From positions 806,001-870,000 of the forward strand of contig NC_063016.1 in assembly GCF_020509005.1 (NCBI RefSeq): a stretch of DNA of 64,000 bases, read 5' to 3'. The notes below the pieces were generated by a model that ran no database searches, was not told the DNA's origin, and saw only the letters and a program-made list of their open reading frames with translations. Positions within the stretch are counted from its first letter, which is position 1; each line of letters starts with the position of its first letter. Both the position numbers and the translations under genes were made by a program. Below are positions 34,101-47,060 of the stretch, piece by piece. The stretch comes from Fulvia fulva. Taxonomy: Eukaryota > Ascomycota > Dothideomycetes > Mycosphaerellales > Mycosphaerellaceae.

Positions 34101-36428
34101 CTCGATACCGTTAGGGGTTATAATTAGCCTAAGATACTTCACCTTCTATTAGTAGAATTCGCTTTTGTCGATGTCCACTATAAGTCCTATATCGCGTAGC
34201 TTAGTAAGAACCTTCCGTACGTATTCAATATACTCCTCTAAGGTATTACTAAAGATAAGTACGTCATCTAGGTAGGCCGACACAAAGTCGTCTAGGTGTT
34301 CTTATAAGACCTTATTAATATATAATTAGAACGATACTAGTCCGTTATATAAGCCGAATAGTAGCACTAGACACTCGTAGATGCCGTATCGTGTCGTAAA
34401 CGCCGTTAACTACTCGTGCCCTTTAGCTATCCGTAACTTGTTAAAGGCTACTATAATGTCTAGCTTCGTAAAGTACTTCTTACCGTATATACGGTTAAGC
34501 GTCTCTTATATTAAGGGAATCGGATACCGGTTCTTAATAGTAATCGCATTTAATCCTCTATAGTCGATATAAACACGTAGCCTACCTCTAGGCTTACGTA
34601 CTACTAGTACTAGTATAGGAGACTAGTTCGTCTTTTGCCCTACTTTCCGTACCTTCCCTTTAGATGTTTACTCGTCTAGCTATTTCTTAACTGCCTCGTT
34701 CTCCTTCTTAGCTAGGCCGTAGGGCTTACGGTATAGTGGCTCTTATAGACTATTAGGCTTAATATAAATCTCATGATCTACGCCTAGTCGGTAAGGTAGG
34801 AGTCCTTTATAATCCTTAGCTAAGAAAGCGTCCGTAATATCGTAGTACATTAGCGGTAACTTCTCCTTCGGGTTATAATTGAACTGCTTGTTCAAGAATT
34901 AGTCTAGATCATTAGCAGCTATTATACTTAGCTTAAGCTCTCCGCCGTCGCTCTCACGCCTAGTAGGCATAATGTAGAAGCACTTAGCCCTAGGCCGGTG
35001 CGCGTATATCCCCTACGCGCGTTAAGAAACGCCCTAGTAGTCTACTTCTTTATCGTCTATATCTTCTAGGTTATATAATAAGACATTTAGCTCTGCTCCT
35101 CCTGCTATAAAGCTCGCTACATCTCTAGTAAAGGGCTCTAGTCTATACCGTACTAGTGCCTACTTCTTCTTCTCGCGGTAGTTTAGGGATTGTACTATTA
35201 TCGGTGTCTTATTCTATAGATAGTGACCAAAGCAGTAATCCGACCTAAATGCTACCTCGCCTATCTCCTAGAAGATGTTTAGGTTGTGCGCTATAAGCTA
35301 CGGTAGGCTAAAGACGATGTCGTATTCGAGGTCGGTGACGTAGTATAATATTTGCTCGTAATAATCGCCTATAACTACGTCTATAGGGGCCGCGTATGTA
35401 ATCTACCGCGTAGTAGCCGTTCTATCTCCTAGTATTAGTCGTCGGCTTTATGTCAAAGGGATCAGGGGTATTGTATATTTGCGTATAAATTTCTAGTTAA
35501 GAAAGAGAGAGGTGGAAGCAGAATCTATAAGGCCTCAAGCCTTTCTCTATTATATCATTACGGGTAATACTATATAAGGGTATATAGCTAGCTATTGCTT
35601 ATCTAGTACGTATACCGATATCTTAAGCTCCTTACTATAGTCTATTACCGTCTCTTACGTTCCGTGTCTCTCAATCTTATACTCTTTCTATCCTAGGAAG
35701 TTCGGGTGACCGCTATCTACTACGCTTAGGTAGCGGTCGTACTATTTCCCTACCGCGGATCGGCGGCTAGGGAACTAAGGTTCGCGTTCGGATTCGGCGT
35801 AGTATTACGTAGACGCGGTAGGCGATAGTCGCTATCGTACCTATATATTAGGCATTTAGGGTTAGTCGACACGTAAGAACCTATACGGTAGCGGTAGTAC
35901 TTACCCTACTTCTTAAGGTCTTCGCGCTACTTACGGTTAAGCGTAGGTAGGTTCTATAGATATGTCGGCAGATCCTCCTTCTTCTTAGTACTAGCGTACT
36001 GTAGTAGGCGCTATACTAAGGCACCTACTATACCGGTAGCGGTACTAGTAACTACGTTACCGTTATTCTAGTTGTTCTAGCCGCTATTACTGTTCGAGTT
36101 GCTATTACCCCGGGGGCGCTCCTTCTACGGGTATAGTCGATCTGTCTCGTAGAAACTCTCGTCTAGTACGGTATACTCCTCGATAACGTCTTATATACTA
36201 TCTAGGCGGCGGTCGACTTCGCGGTCGCCGAAGGTCTTAATAAAGTACTTACGGTTTAGTCGGTTACGGAATAGTATAAGCTCGGTCTTATCGGTCTATA
36301 ACATCTAGGCGCGTAACTTCGAGTAGCGGGTATAGAAGGCTATAAAGGTTTCGCCTTATTCTTACTTATAGGTAGCAATATTAACTATAGCCTTAGTTCC
36401 CTTATTACGTATACTATATTAGCGTGTT

Positions 36429-39400
36429 TGGTCGACGACGAGAATTACCTATACGTAGTGTCGGCTACGAACCTCTCGTCTAGCTACGAGAGAGCTAAGT
36501 ATTCTTACGCTAGAGCGTCGTAGGCGCGACGGGCGCGTAGCGTAGGCGAAGCCGCGGCGAATAGAGGACTACTAGCAAAACGGGTATAAAAACTATCCGA
36601 CGAGCGTATACTCGTGTCGGGAGCGAGTCCCTCTTCTTTCTACGTATAAGAAGGGCGCGGAACCGTAGCCTATACGCTCGATAGGACACCTCTAGTATAA
36701 GTACAGAATTTTCACCTCCGGAGACCGTAAACCGAGCGGGCTAAGCGACGAATATTAGACGAGCGGACTATAGAACAACAACTAAGCGGACTATATAACG
36801 GCGTCGAGCGGACTACGAAACAATCTAGTGTTTGCTAGCGGGCAATACGGTAGGTAGGTAGACACGCGACGAAGCCTATAAGGGCCTATTAAACACCCGG
36901 TATAGGAACGAGGGTTTTGCCTAAGGTACTGCCTATCCCGCTACACAACGCACCTAGTCTAATATAGTAGATTACGACGAGGAAAAGACGATAGCCTAAG
37001 TAAGGAAAAGACGGCTATTAGGACGGGGAAAAGACGTACAATACAAGTGGATTAGTTCTATGATCGGGGAGGATCGAGGGCAGGGTAATAAGGAGCTTTA
37101 TATTAGTTAGTAGGTAGAAACGTAAGGAGTACGCTGCCCGGCGTAGTGTGTGCCCCGAGCAAACCTACGAGGTATAGACGGCCGCTTTCTAGAGATAGGC
37201 TACGGTAACGCGAAGGGCGTCAAAACCTAGGGCGTAGTATACACTAGTAGCGACGGCTAATACTGTCTATATAGCCCGAGAGGACGGATACGCATGTCGG
37301 TCAATAGAGAGCACTAAAGGGCTTAGGCCTATAGAGGTAGATATTAGCTTAAGGAGTAAATAGGGAGGGAGGGCGTAGAGGGAAGCTTTTGCTCCGGGCT
37401 AACCTCTCGAAACGAGGCTACACGGTAGTACTAGATAAGTAGGAAAGCGCGGTTAAGACTTGTTACCTTATCTCGTAGCTAGCTTACTAAATACGATTCC
37501 TTCCTTAATCGACTACGAGACGGTACGCGAACTGTCCGGGGTACTATCTATCGTATAGTACGGAATGCCTATAGCGGAAACTAGCGAAAAACAAGGCAAT
37601 CACAAACAGAACCGTCGCCCTAAGATTCTACGGCGACCGTAAGGCTAGCCTATACCGGAACTAACTAGCGGCGGTCGGGTATAAGCGCCCTAGGGCCGAG
37701 AACGATATAAAGGATACGTAGCCTAGGGCGTACGGGAGGCCACGTACTCTACTAGCTACGGCGAGGGAATCTAACTAGGCCCGGCTCCCCTTTAGTATAT
37801 AGCCGATAGGCGTAGACTAGGACGTATAGGGTAGTAGGACATAGGACGATATAGAGGAAATAATTGTCGATACCGATGACTAGCCTCGATACGCTTAGCA
37901 TCATCTAGTATAACGTCAACTATAGCAAGGATATAGTCTAGAATCATTTCCTATACGAGGCGGACCCGCGCGTCCACTACGTCCTTACAATCTAGGAGCT
38001 ATAGATTAACCCGTACTATAAGAGACTAACGACCTATAAGTCACTAGGCTATACGACATGCCTACGAGGCGACGGTAGACCCCGCACGTGCTTCTATATT
38101 AGTAAGGATATACTAGAATCCGACTAGGAGGTAGTATACTACGTAGACGAAGAAGGCGGGGGCGATATTACCTCCCTCTACGTAGGTAGCACCTAGATAC
38201 ACAACCTATATATATAACCGCTAGCCTCGAGGTCTAGCCGCGACCTAGAGGTCTATAGACACCTAGACAGTACGCTCAAGAGACAAGGGTGCTATATCGT
38301 AGTAGGAGACTTTAACATATACTACCCTTCCTAGGAAAGCCTTATATAGCCGTACCCTATAGCCGACGAAGTACTCGACTTGATAGCGAGTAACGCAATT
38401 GCCCTTAATACCCCGAAGGACCTAGGCACCTAGAAGAGAGGGGGACTCTAAGGCACAATCGACCTCTCCTAGATCTTAGATAGCTACTACTATACGGTAA
38501 CCTACTATAGGATCGAACATGAACTCGAGGCGTCGTCAGACTATATACTAGTTAGGACCTCTATTACGATATAGATATAACGTACACTAGCGAGAACCCC
38601 TAAGCTAAACTAGGGAAAGGCCTACTAGGCCAACATCTAGGCGTACCTCGATAACTCTAAGAGGCTAGTCTAGATCGCGTAGTAGTAATACAATAGTAAA
38701 GACGAGATAGACGAAGTAGTCTAGGGGTTAACAGACGAAATAAGAAAAGCGACCTTACTTCACGTTCCGCTTGCCTAACTAACGACATAGTCTAAACTAT
38801 ACTAGACGCCGGAGTGCACTACGGTAGTAAGAGAAGTAAGGAGAGCCCGCCGGGTATAGACGAGCAGCTATAGCGAGAAGGCCTAGAACGTATATAGGGA
38901 GGCATACTAACAGAAGAAAGCTATAATACGGAGGGAGAAAGTAGTTGGCTAGAGGGCTATAGTAGAAGAAATCGCCGGTAAGCTAGAGAGGATATAGAAG
39001 CTAGCGAAATGGGCCCGACAGGACCCTATATAGGGCCCCTCCTTCTCTATCCTAGCGCTATAATCGCCTAGTAGCCCGGTTAGCGACCCCGAGGCTAAGG
39101 CGCGTCTACTAGCTAGTAAGTTCTTCCTACCCCTAGTCGAGGCTGATCTAAGCGACATAAACAGCTCTACTCCCCTAGCCCCTAGTATCGCGGTCTAATA
39201 GGAGGTGTCCGAGGGAGAAGTTACCGCTATACTAAGGAAGTTACCGGCGAAGAAAGCCCCGGGGCCGGATAGGATCCTAAACGAGCTACTAAAGAAGTGT
39301 AGAGATCAACTAGCCCTAGTAGTTATAGCGATCTTTAACGCCTACCTACAGACCGGATACCACCCGATAGCTTTTAAAAAATCGACGATAGTGGTCCTAC

Positions 39401-41360
39401 GTAAGCCGTAGAAGGAAGACTATACGTAGGTAAAGTCGTACCGCCTAATTGCGCTCCTTAACACTCTTAGGAAGGCGCTTAAGAAGCTAGTTATAACGAG
39501 ACTCTCCGAGGCGGTAGAGGAACACTCCCTACTCCCGGACACCTAGATAGGTGCACGCCTATAGCGATCGACGCTATCCGCGATAGAACTTATCACCTCT
39601 TAGGTAAAGGCTATCTAGTATAAGAATAGGGACAAGGTGGCTTCCTTACTTAGCCTAGACATATCGGGAGCCTTCGACTACGTGTTATACCCGCGGCTTC
39701 TCTATATCCTAAGGTCGAAAGGACTCCCTAAGTAGCTTATTAACTTCGTACGGTACTACCTCCAAAACCGTAGTACGTCGATCCTAGTCGGCTAGTATAG
39801 AAGCCCATTTTAAGCAGTCTATACTAGAATCCCGTAAGGCTTAACGCTAGTACCTATTCTGTTCCTCTTCTTTATAGCGACGCTACTCCTAGCCCTAGAA
39901 TCCCAGAACACCGCTACGAGCGGCTTCGTAGACGACATAAACATCCTAGCGTGGTCTTCCTCGACTAAGGAGAACTATAGGCTACTAGAAGAGAAGCACA
40001 AGATCTACGAGGACTAGGCTAGGAGGCACGGGGCTCGGTTTGCCCTAGAAAAGTACAATCTGATACACTTTACGCGCCGGCCACGGTTCTATAATATATA
40101 AGCTTCTATCTAGATATAGGGGCATACGACTAACCCGGCAAATTAGCTTAGGATCCTCGGACTATAGGTAGACCCGGCGCTACGGTAGAGGAAGTACGTA
40201 TAGGCAATATTACGGAAAGCTAAACAGAATATAGCATCATGCTAGAGGCTCACTACGTCTATATAGGGGGCGGACTTCCGGTAGTTACGACTTCTATATA
40301 CGGCTATTATACGGCCAGTCCTTACCTATAGTAGCTAAGTGTAGTCCTTAGGCGAGAGGGCCTACCTATCGAAGGGACTCGTCGCGCCGCTAGCGAAGAT
40401 CCAAAACTAATGCCTAAGGAAGGTTACCGGGGCATATAAGTCGATACTAACGAGGATACTTAAGCACGAGACCGCTATACCGCCGATCGACCTATACATC
40501 TAGGGACTACGGACCTCCTACTTAGGCAAGTCGGCACAGTACCTAGTATAGAAGGTCATCGCTAGTGCAGTCGCAAGGGCCCGCGAATCAGTACTAGCGT
40601 ATAGGGGCATTCGACCCGGAAACGAGCCGAACTACCGGGTAAGGGACGAATAGCTAGCAATATAATAGGAAGGTGAGAAATCGTTTATAGAGTAACTATA
40701 GAAAGAGAGGTAGAACAACTAGGTTATAGGGCATAGTGGACGCCCTTAGCTAGCGGGACAACCTAAGGAATAGTTAGCTATAAAATCCGCGGTCAAGTAC
40801 CCCCCGAAGCTTATCTACTACCGCCTTACGAGGGTATAGAGTAGTATAGTAACCTAACTACGAAGCGAACACATCGGCCTCTAGGGGTACCTATTATAGA
40901 GGAAGGTCCTAGGATACACGAATACTAGCTGCCCCTACGGCTATCGCTCCTAGAACGTACGGCACGTACTCCTCGTCTGTCCGAGGTAGTCGCTAGGAAG
41001 GGGGGAGTAGATAGTAAAGGCGAGGAACCGGACGATTAGGGCACTTCTTAATAACGCTGAAGACCTACGGCGTATTACGAACTAGATACTAGAGAAGGGC
41101 TAGCTAGAACAGTACCGCCTAGTAGGAGCAGTATAGGAAGAGAGGACACGACGTAGCGCGACGAGACCGGCTAGGAGCGGGGGCTAACGGGGTAGTGATA
41201 TAGACTACGTACGTTTAGAGGGAAAGCTAATCTAGATAAGGAGTAGTCGGGGGCGGGAAGGGTTTTCACCTATTCGGGTTTCCCTTTATATATAACAATA
41301 GATATATACCTATATAGGCCGGATAGGGTCCTAGAATAGGGGAATGACAAATCTATCTAT
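36429..41360 (+). mobile_element. Tad1-like non-LTR retrotransposon (LINE), RIP-mutated, inside Gypsy-2
   Basis: Bounded by a 13-15 bp target duplication (ATATTAGCGTGTT at 36416-36428 and 41363-41375). The empty site is seen in Gypsy-1 near 52975. It ends in an ATCT/CTAT microrepeat tail. On the plus strand, an apurinic-type endonuclease is readable at about 37880-38570 (NVNYSKDIV, VVGDFN, EASSDYILV). Reverse transcriptase is at about 39190-40090 (KAPGPDRILNELLK, LSLDISGAFDYV, RIPQGL, GFVDDINILAWS), and a CCHC-like knuckle at about 40925-40990 (CPYGYRS, HVLLVCP). Dozens of TAG codons sit where Gln or Trp is expected, the RIP pattern. The longest intact piece is 39205-39411. Confidence 0.88.
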
Positions 41361-42935
41361 CTATATTAGCGTGTTATCTAGTCTAACAACTCTTCTCTAG
41401 TCTTGAACTCGTTAAAGGACTACTATCTAGGCATAGGGATCCTCGGCTTAATACTTCGCTAAGGATCACCTTATGTCTACCTATATACGAAGCGTAGACT
41501 ATCTACCTTAGTACGGAAGGTTACTATAGTTAGCTTTAGGAGAATACTGCTATACTAGCTATCGAAATTAGGGTCGTTATCGTTCTTGAAGTACTTAGGG
41601 TCGGGTATACCCTTACCGATCTCTATGCCGCGAGTAAGGGTGCGGTCAATAGTGAAGAGACGTTCTAGAAGGTCAACTAGTAGTGTCTAGGTACGGGTAT
41701 TACGTATTCTCGAGTCACGACTATTATTAGGTCCTAGTCGCGGACGGTCGTTATTACGTCCTCGGCTATTATCGCTACGGTCATCGTCGTCTCTATCGTT
41801 ATCGTTATTACTACTACCGCTACCGCCCCCTCCACTAGTAGCTTCGCGATACCTACGTAATAGCTGCTCGAGTAAGGTCTCGCGTAGGCGGGAACGAGAG
41901 GGTCGGCGGCCTAAGCGGCCCCTACCTCCGTTCTATATAGTATCTCCTACCTTAAGCCGAGCCTTTAGGTCATCGACTTCTTGTTATAGGGCCTAGTTCT
42001 TCGCCTTAGCATCTTGTGCCTTCTTCTTCTCCTTCTCGTAGATCTCGCTAAACTGCTTATATAGGTTGTTAGCTTCCTTATATTTCTTCCCTAGCTCTTA
42101 TAACTTAGCTAGGTCGTAATCCTTCTTACTCTTGAGATCTGCTACTATTTTCTATATAACAAGCTCTTTACTTCGTAGCATCTTGTAGATACGGTCGTAT
42201 TCGGTATATAGCGTAGTATACTAGGTGTTCTAGAGGTCGTTAGCTCGCTCTATTATATCGAGTTGTCTACCCTTAGTAATTGCCGTGTTAACTACTTATA
42301 GTACAAAGTCGTAGGTAGTCTTCGGGTGTTAGGATATAAGGGTCGTAAGGTTGTCTAGGGTGACATTCTAGTATTCGGATACGAGAATGTGTTCTGCCTC
42401 GTCGAGTAATAGATACACCTCGTCTAGGTCGCCGCCTAGGTTCTCTTCGAGCTTAAACTCGAACAGTTCTATAAAGTCAATCTTACTACCCTCTTCTCGC
42501 TCGAAGGCCTTCTAGTAAGCTTTATTAATCTCTTGTTATAGCGCGACACCGGTGTCTACTATAACCCGCCGGTTGTCGTCCTATGTCTAACTCTAAGGGA
42601 AAGAGGAGAGGTCGGGGAAAAGAGATGTACGCTACTTACTTTTGCCCTTAGGCTTAGGTAGCGGTAGTATACCGCCGTTCGCTATTTATAAAGTTATATT
42701 ATCTAGGTTCGGGAGAGGCGTAACGGTGCCTATATCCTGACTGTCTACGAGCGCGCGACTACCTACTAATAATGTCGCTACATTACGTTCTCTAGGTATC
42801 TACGCGCTATACGCCTTACCGTATTCTATATTCTAATATAACTCTACGCGTTCTCGAGTTCTACGGTTCTGTCTATTCCTATTGTTACGCGTCCCTTACC
42901 TAGATCCGCGATCTAGGTAGGGTAGTAGAACAAAC

Positions 42936-43119
42936 TATAAGGGCGCGCGTACTATAGGGTCCGAATAAGATAGTTGTTATTCTACGAAGCTACGAAAGAG
43001 GAGCGCGAGGCGCGGCGAAGTTATAAAGTAAAGCTAAGCCGCGCTAACCCGATATAGAAGGTCCGCGGTGTAGCCGGGCCGACGTAGCTATAGTAAGGGG
43101 TCGCGGGCTGCCCGTAATA
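42936..43119 (-). repeat. Gypsy-2 right LTR (5' LTR in element orientation)
   Basis: 184 bp, TATAAGGG to CCCGTAATA, directly followed by the TSD copy GTAAC and then Gypsy-1 sequence. Confidence 0.9.
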
Positions 43120-46100
43120 GTAACGGTCATAATATTGTTATAGACTATACCGTTAAGAGTACTATCTAGGAGTCCGATAACGAAGTCGACTACAATATGT
43201 TTCTAAGGCCGATCTAGAATAGGAAGTAGCTATAATAATCCTAGTAGCTAGGAGTATAGAGATTTTGTTATACGGTAGGTACGGCAATTCGCGGTATATC
43301 TACGTACGGATCTCGCTAATCTAGGCTAGTAGAATTTACGTGCTACGAGTTTATAAGTACGAGCTCGTCCTAGATAGCCTACTACTAGAGCGTTATAGTT
43401 TATCTTGATTATCCTAGTCTATAAGGCTTAGTCATTTGGTACCTATAAGCTCTAGCCGTCGTATTAATTTCGAATATATAGTAGGTCGCTATCTACTTTA
43501 TAGTATACTAGGTGAATCTTCGCTCTCTATAGTAGTATAGAAGTACGGTCTTTCTATAGGTCCTTAATCGCGGTCTTAAGCTCGTTATTGGTTACGTACG
43601 CCGTCGACATTCGATACTCGAGTTCGGCTTCCCGTTAACTTTTACGCGTCGCCGGTTATTTAGTAGGCGTATCTCGTTCTATAGGTATAAACTCTTTAGC
43701 TTTAGGGTTTAGCGGTACTAGTTCCTCTTCTTCCGGCGCATCTTCTACTATTGCCTATAGTGAGGCGATCTTAAGGAATCGCTTAGGAGGCAGCAATATC
43801 TGATACTAATGCTAGTTCCGAGGGTCGTCCACCCCCTACGGAAGGTCCTAGCTACGTCTCGTTAGGCTATCTAGCTTTGTACCTTAAAGTCCTAGACGGT
43901 ATATTATCTTAAAGTTGAACTATAAAAAGAACTTAGCCTAACGCGCTTGTCGCCGATTTAGCTACTTTGTCTTTATAAAGTATTCTAGGTTCTTATAGTC
44001 GGTATAAATCTTGACTAGCTATAAGTCCTTATTATCTACTTCGTAGGCGAGCTCGGGTCTCTATTCCTCAAAAGCCTTAATAATAGCTAATAGTTCCTTG
44101 TTATAGATTTCATAATTGCACTCCTATAGACTCAACTTCTTTGAGTAGAAGGCTATAGGATGTAGTATACCCTTCTCGTTATACTACGAAAGCACGCCGG
44201 CGTTTACAAAATCTAAAGAATCTGTCTCTACTACCGTTTCCCTACCTAGTATATAATGTACGAGTATACCGGCTTTACTCAACGTAGCTTTCAAATTGTC
44301 AAAGGCTCGTTAGTAATCTAGTAACTATTGAATCCTTCTGTTCTTATGATTGCTTAGTCCGTCCGACTTAGTCAGGTTTATAAGAGGAGTAGCTATACGC
44401 GAAAATGCTTCGATAAACCGCCTATAGAAGTTGGCAAATCTAAGGAAGGCCTAGACATCCTTTAGGTTCTTAGGAGCTTCCTATATCTAAATACATTCGA
44501 GTTTCTCGGGGTCTATCTCGATGCCGTTAGGGGTTATAATTAGCCTAAGATACCTTACCTTCTATTAGTAGAATTCGCTTTTGTCGATGTCTACTATAAG
44601 TCCTATATCGCGTAGCTTAGTAAGAACCTTCCGCACGTGTTCAATGTGCTCCTCTAAGGTGTTACTAAAGATAAGTACGTTATCTAGGTAGGCCGACACA
44701 AAGTCGTCTAGGTGTTCTTATAAGACCTTATTAATATATAATTAGAACGATACTAGTCCGTTATATAAGCCGAATAGTAGCACTAGACACTCGTAGATGC
44801 CGTATCGTGTCGTAAACGCCGTTAACTACTCGTGCCCTTTAGCTATCCGTAACTTGTTAAAGGCTACTATAATGTCTAGCTTCGTAAAGTACTTCTTACC
44901 GTATATACGGTTAAGCGTCTCTTATATCAAGGGAATCGGATACCGGTTCTTGATAGTAATCGTATTCAACCCTCTATAGTCGATATAAACACGTAGCCTA
45001 CCTCTAGGCTTACGTACTACTAGTACTAGTATAGGAGACTAGCTCGTCTTTTGCCCTACTTTCCGTACCTTCCCTTTAGATGTTTGCTCGTCTAGCTATT
45101 TCTTGACTACCTCGTTCTCCTTCTTAGCTAGGCCGTAGGGCTTACGGTATAGTGGCTCTTATAGACTATTAGGCTTAATGTGAATCTCATAATCTACGCC
45201 TAGTCGGTAAGGTAGGAGTCCTTTATAATCCTTAGCTAAGAAAGCGTCCGTAATATCGTAGTATATTAGCGGTAACTTCTCCTTCGGGTTGTGATTAAAC
45301 TGCTTATTTAAGAATTGGTCTAGATCATTAGCAGCTATTGCACTTAGCTTAAGCTCTCCGTCGTCGCTCTTACGCCTAGTAGGTATGATGTAGAAGCACT
45401 TAGCCCTAGGCCGGTACGCGTACATTCCCTACGCGCGTTAAGAAACGCCCTAGTAGTCTACTTCTTTATCGTCTATGTCTTCTAGGTTATATAATAAGAC
45501 GTTCAGCTCCGCCCCTCCTACTATAAAGCTCGCTACTTCTCTAGTAAAGGGCTCTAGTCTATACCGTACTAGTGCCTACTTCTTCTTCTCGCGATAGTTT
45601 AGGGATTGTACTATTATCGATGTCTTATTCTATAGATAGTGACCAAAGTAGTAATTCGATCTAAATACCACCTCGCCTGTCTCCTAGAAGATGTTTAGGT
45701 TGTACGCTACAAGCTACGGTAGGCTAAAGACGATGTTATATTCGAGGTCGGTGACGTAGTATAACATTTGCTCGTAATAATCGCCGATAACTACGTCTAT
45801 AAGGGCCGCGTGTGTAATCTACCGTATAGTAGCCGTTCTATCTCCTAGTATTAGTCGTCGGCTTTACGTCAAAGGGATCAGGGGTATTATATATTTACGT
45901 ATGAATTTCTAGTTAAGAAAGAGAGAGGTAGAAGCAGAATCTATAAGGCCTCGAGCCTTTCTATATTATATTATTACGGGTAACAATATATTAGGGTGTA
46001 TAGCTAGCTATTGTTTATCTAGTGCGTATACTAATATCTTAAGCTCCTTACTATAGTCTATTACCGTCTCTTACGTTCCGTGTCTCTCAATCTTATACTC

Positions 46101-46537
46101 TTTCTATCCTAGGAAGTTCGGGTGACCGCTATCTACTACGCTTAGGTAGCGGTCGTGCCATTTCCCTACTACGGATCGGCGGCTAGGGAACTGAGGTTCG
46201 CGTTCGGATTCGGCGTAGTATTACGTAGATCCTCCTTCTTCTTAGTACTAGCGTACTGTAGTAGGCGCTATACTAAGGTACCTACTATACCGGTAGCGGT
46301 ACTAGTAACTACGTTACCGTTATTCTAGTTATTCTAGCCGCTATTACCGTTCGAGTTACTATTACTACGGGGGCGCTCCTTCTACGGGTATAGTCGATCT
46401 GTCTCGTAGAAGCTCTCGTCTAGTACGGTATACTCCTCGATAACGTCTTATATACTATCTAGGCGGCGGTCGACTTCGCGGTCGCCGAAGGTCTTAATAA
46501 AGTACTTACGGTTTAGTCGGTTACGGAATAGTATAAG

Positions 46538-47060
46538 TGTCAGGGCGAGAGCCTGGCCTGTGAGATGCAAGGGTGAAAGCGAGAATGCAGGTGCGAAGTG
46601 CAGATGCAAAAGGGTATGGTATGATTGCTACACAAAACAAAAGACGAAGGAAGCAAGAGAGGCCTGGGGAAGGCCAGATATTTATATGCGACCCTCGCGA
46701 GTGCGTGTCCCCGCATCAACAGGGCTAACCCGTGCGAAGCCGCGCTCAGCAGCTTTGCTCAAAACCTTATTCCAACCTGCCCTACGATCCGAGTCTTCCA
46801 CGTGCTTCAAGGTTTGGTAGAGGGGTGAATTTGGAGGGCTGGGTCCCGTAGTGAATGTTGCGGGGCATGTGATTCTTGGCGCTCACACACCAAGCTGGAC
46901 TGTCACTAATCTGGAGGGCTGGGTCCCGTAGTGAATGTTGCGGGGCATGTGATTCTTGGCGTTCACACACCAAGCTGGACTGTCACTTCTTGACGACTTC
47001 TGAGCGCTCTGAGACTCTTCTGTCCCCACCTTCTGTACACTCTGTGGGGAGACCATGACA
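46538..47060 (-). repeat. Gypsy-3 left LTR (3' LTR) with internal 80-bp tandem duplication
   Basis: TGTCAGGG...CATGACA. Inside, an 80-bp unit starting CTGGAGGGCTGGGTCCCGTA or its TTGGAGG variant occurs twice (46831-46910 and 46911-46990) with very few differences. The end of the pol frame falls inside this LTR. Confidence 0.93.

Larger units (their letters stand above)
30951..43119 (-). mobile_element. Gypsy-2: second copy of the same Gypsy family, inserted into Gypsy-1
   Basis: LTRs at 30951-31134 and 42936-43119 (184 bp each), bounded by the 5-bp duplication GTAAC at 30946-30950 and 43120-43124. Gypsy-1 sequence resumes exactly after the duplication (GGTCATAAT...), as seen by comparison with 32705 onward inside Gypsy-2. 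Excluding the LINE at 36429-41360, its length is about 7.2 kb. Gag-type sequence lies at about 41400-42600 and pol at about 33000-35800, minus strand, with dense TAG/TAA stops. The left LTR still starts with intact TGTAAGGG. Confidence 0.9.

Noticed and set aside
34381..44979. Duplicate 60-codon frames at 34381 and 44797
   Set aside because: Again corresponding positions in Gypsy-2 and Gypsy-1, antisense to the RT region; not genes.
46831..46990. Two direct repeats resembling a minimal CRISPR-like array
   Set aside because: An 80-bp adjacent duplication with no spacers inside a eukaryotic LTR; not CRISPR.
46560..47058. Short frames within the Gypsy-3 LTRs, repeated at 52136-52832
   Set aside because: They are simply the LTR sequence read twice; no domain or start context.
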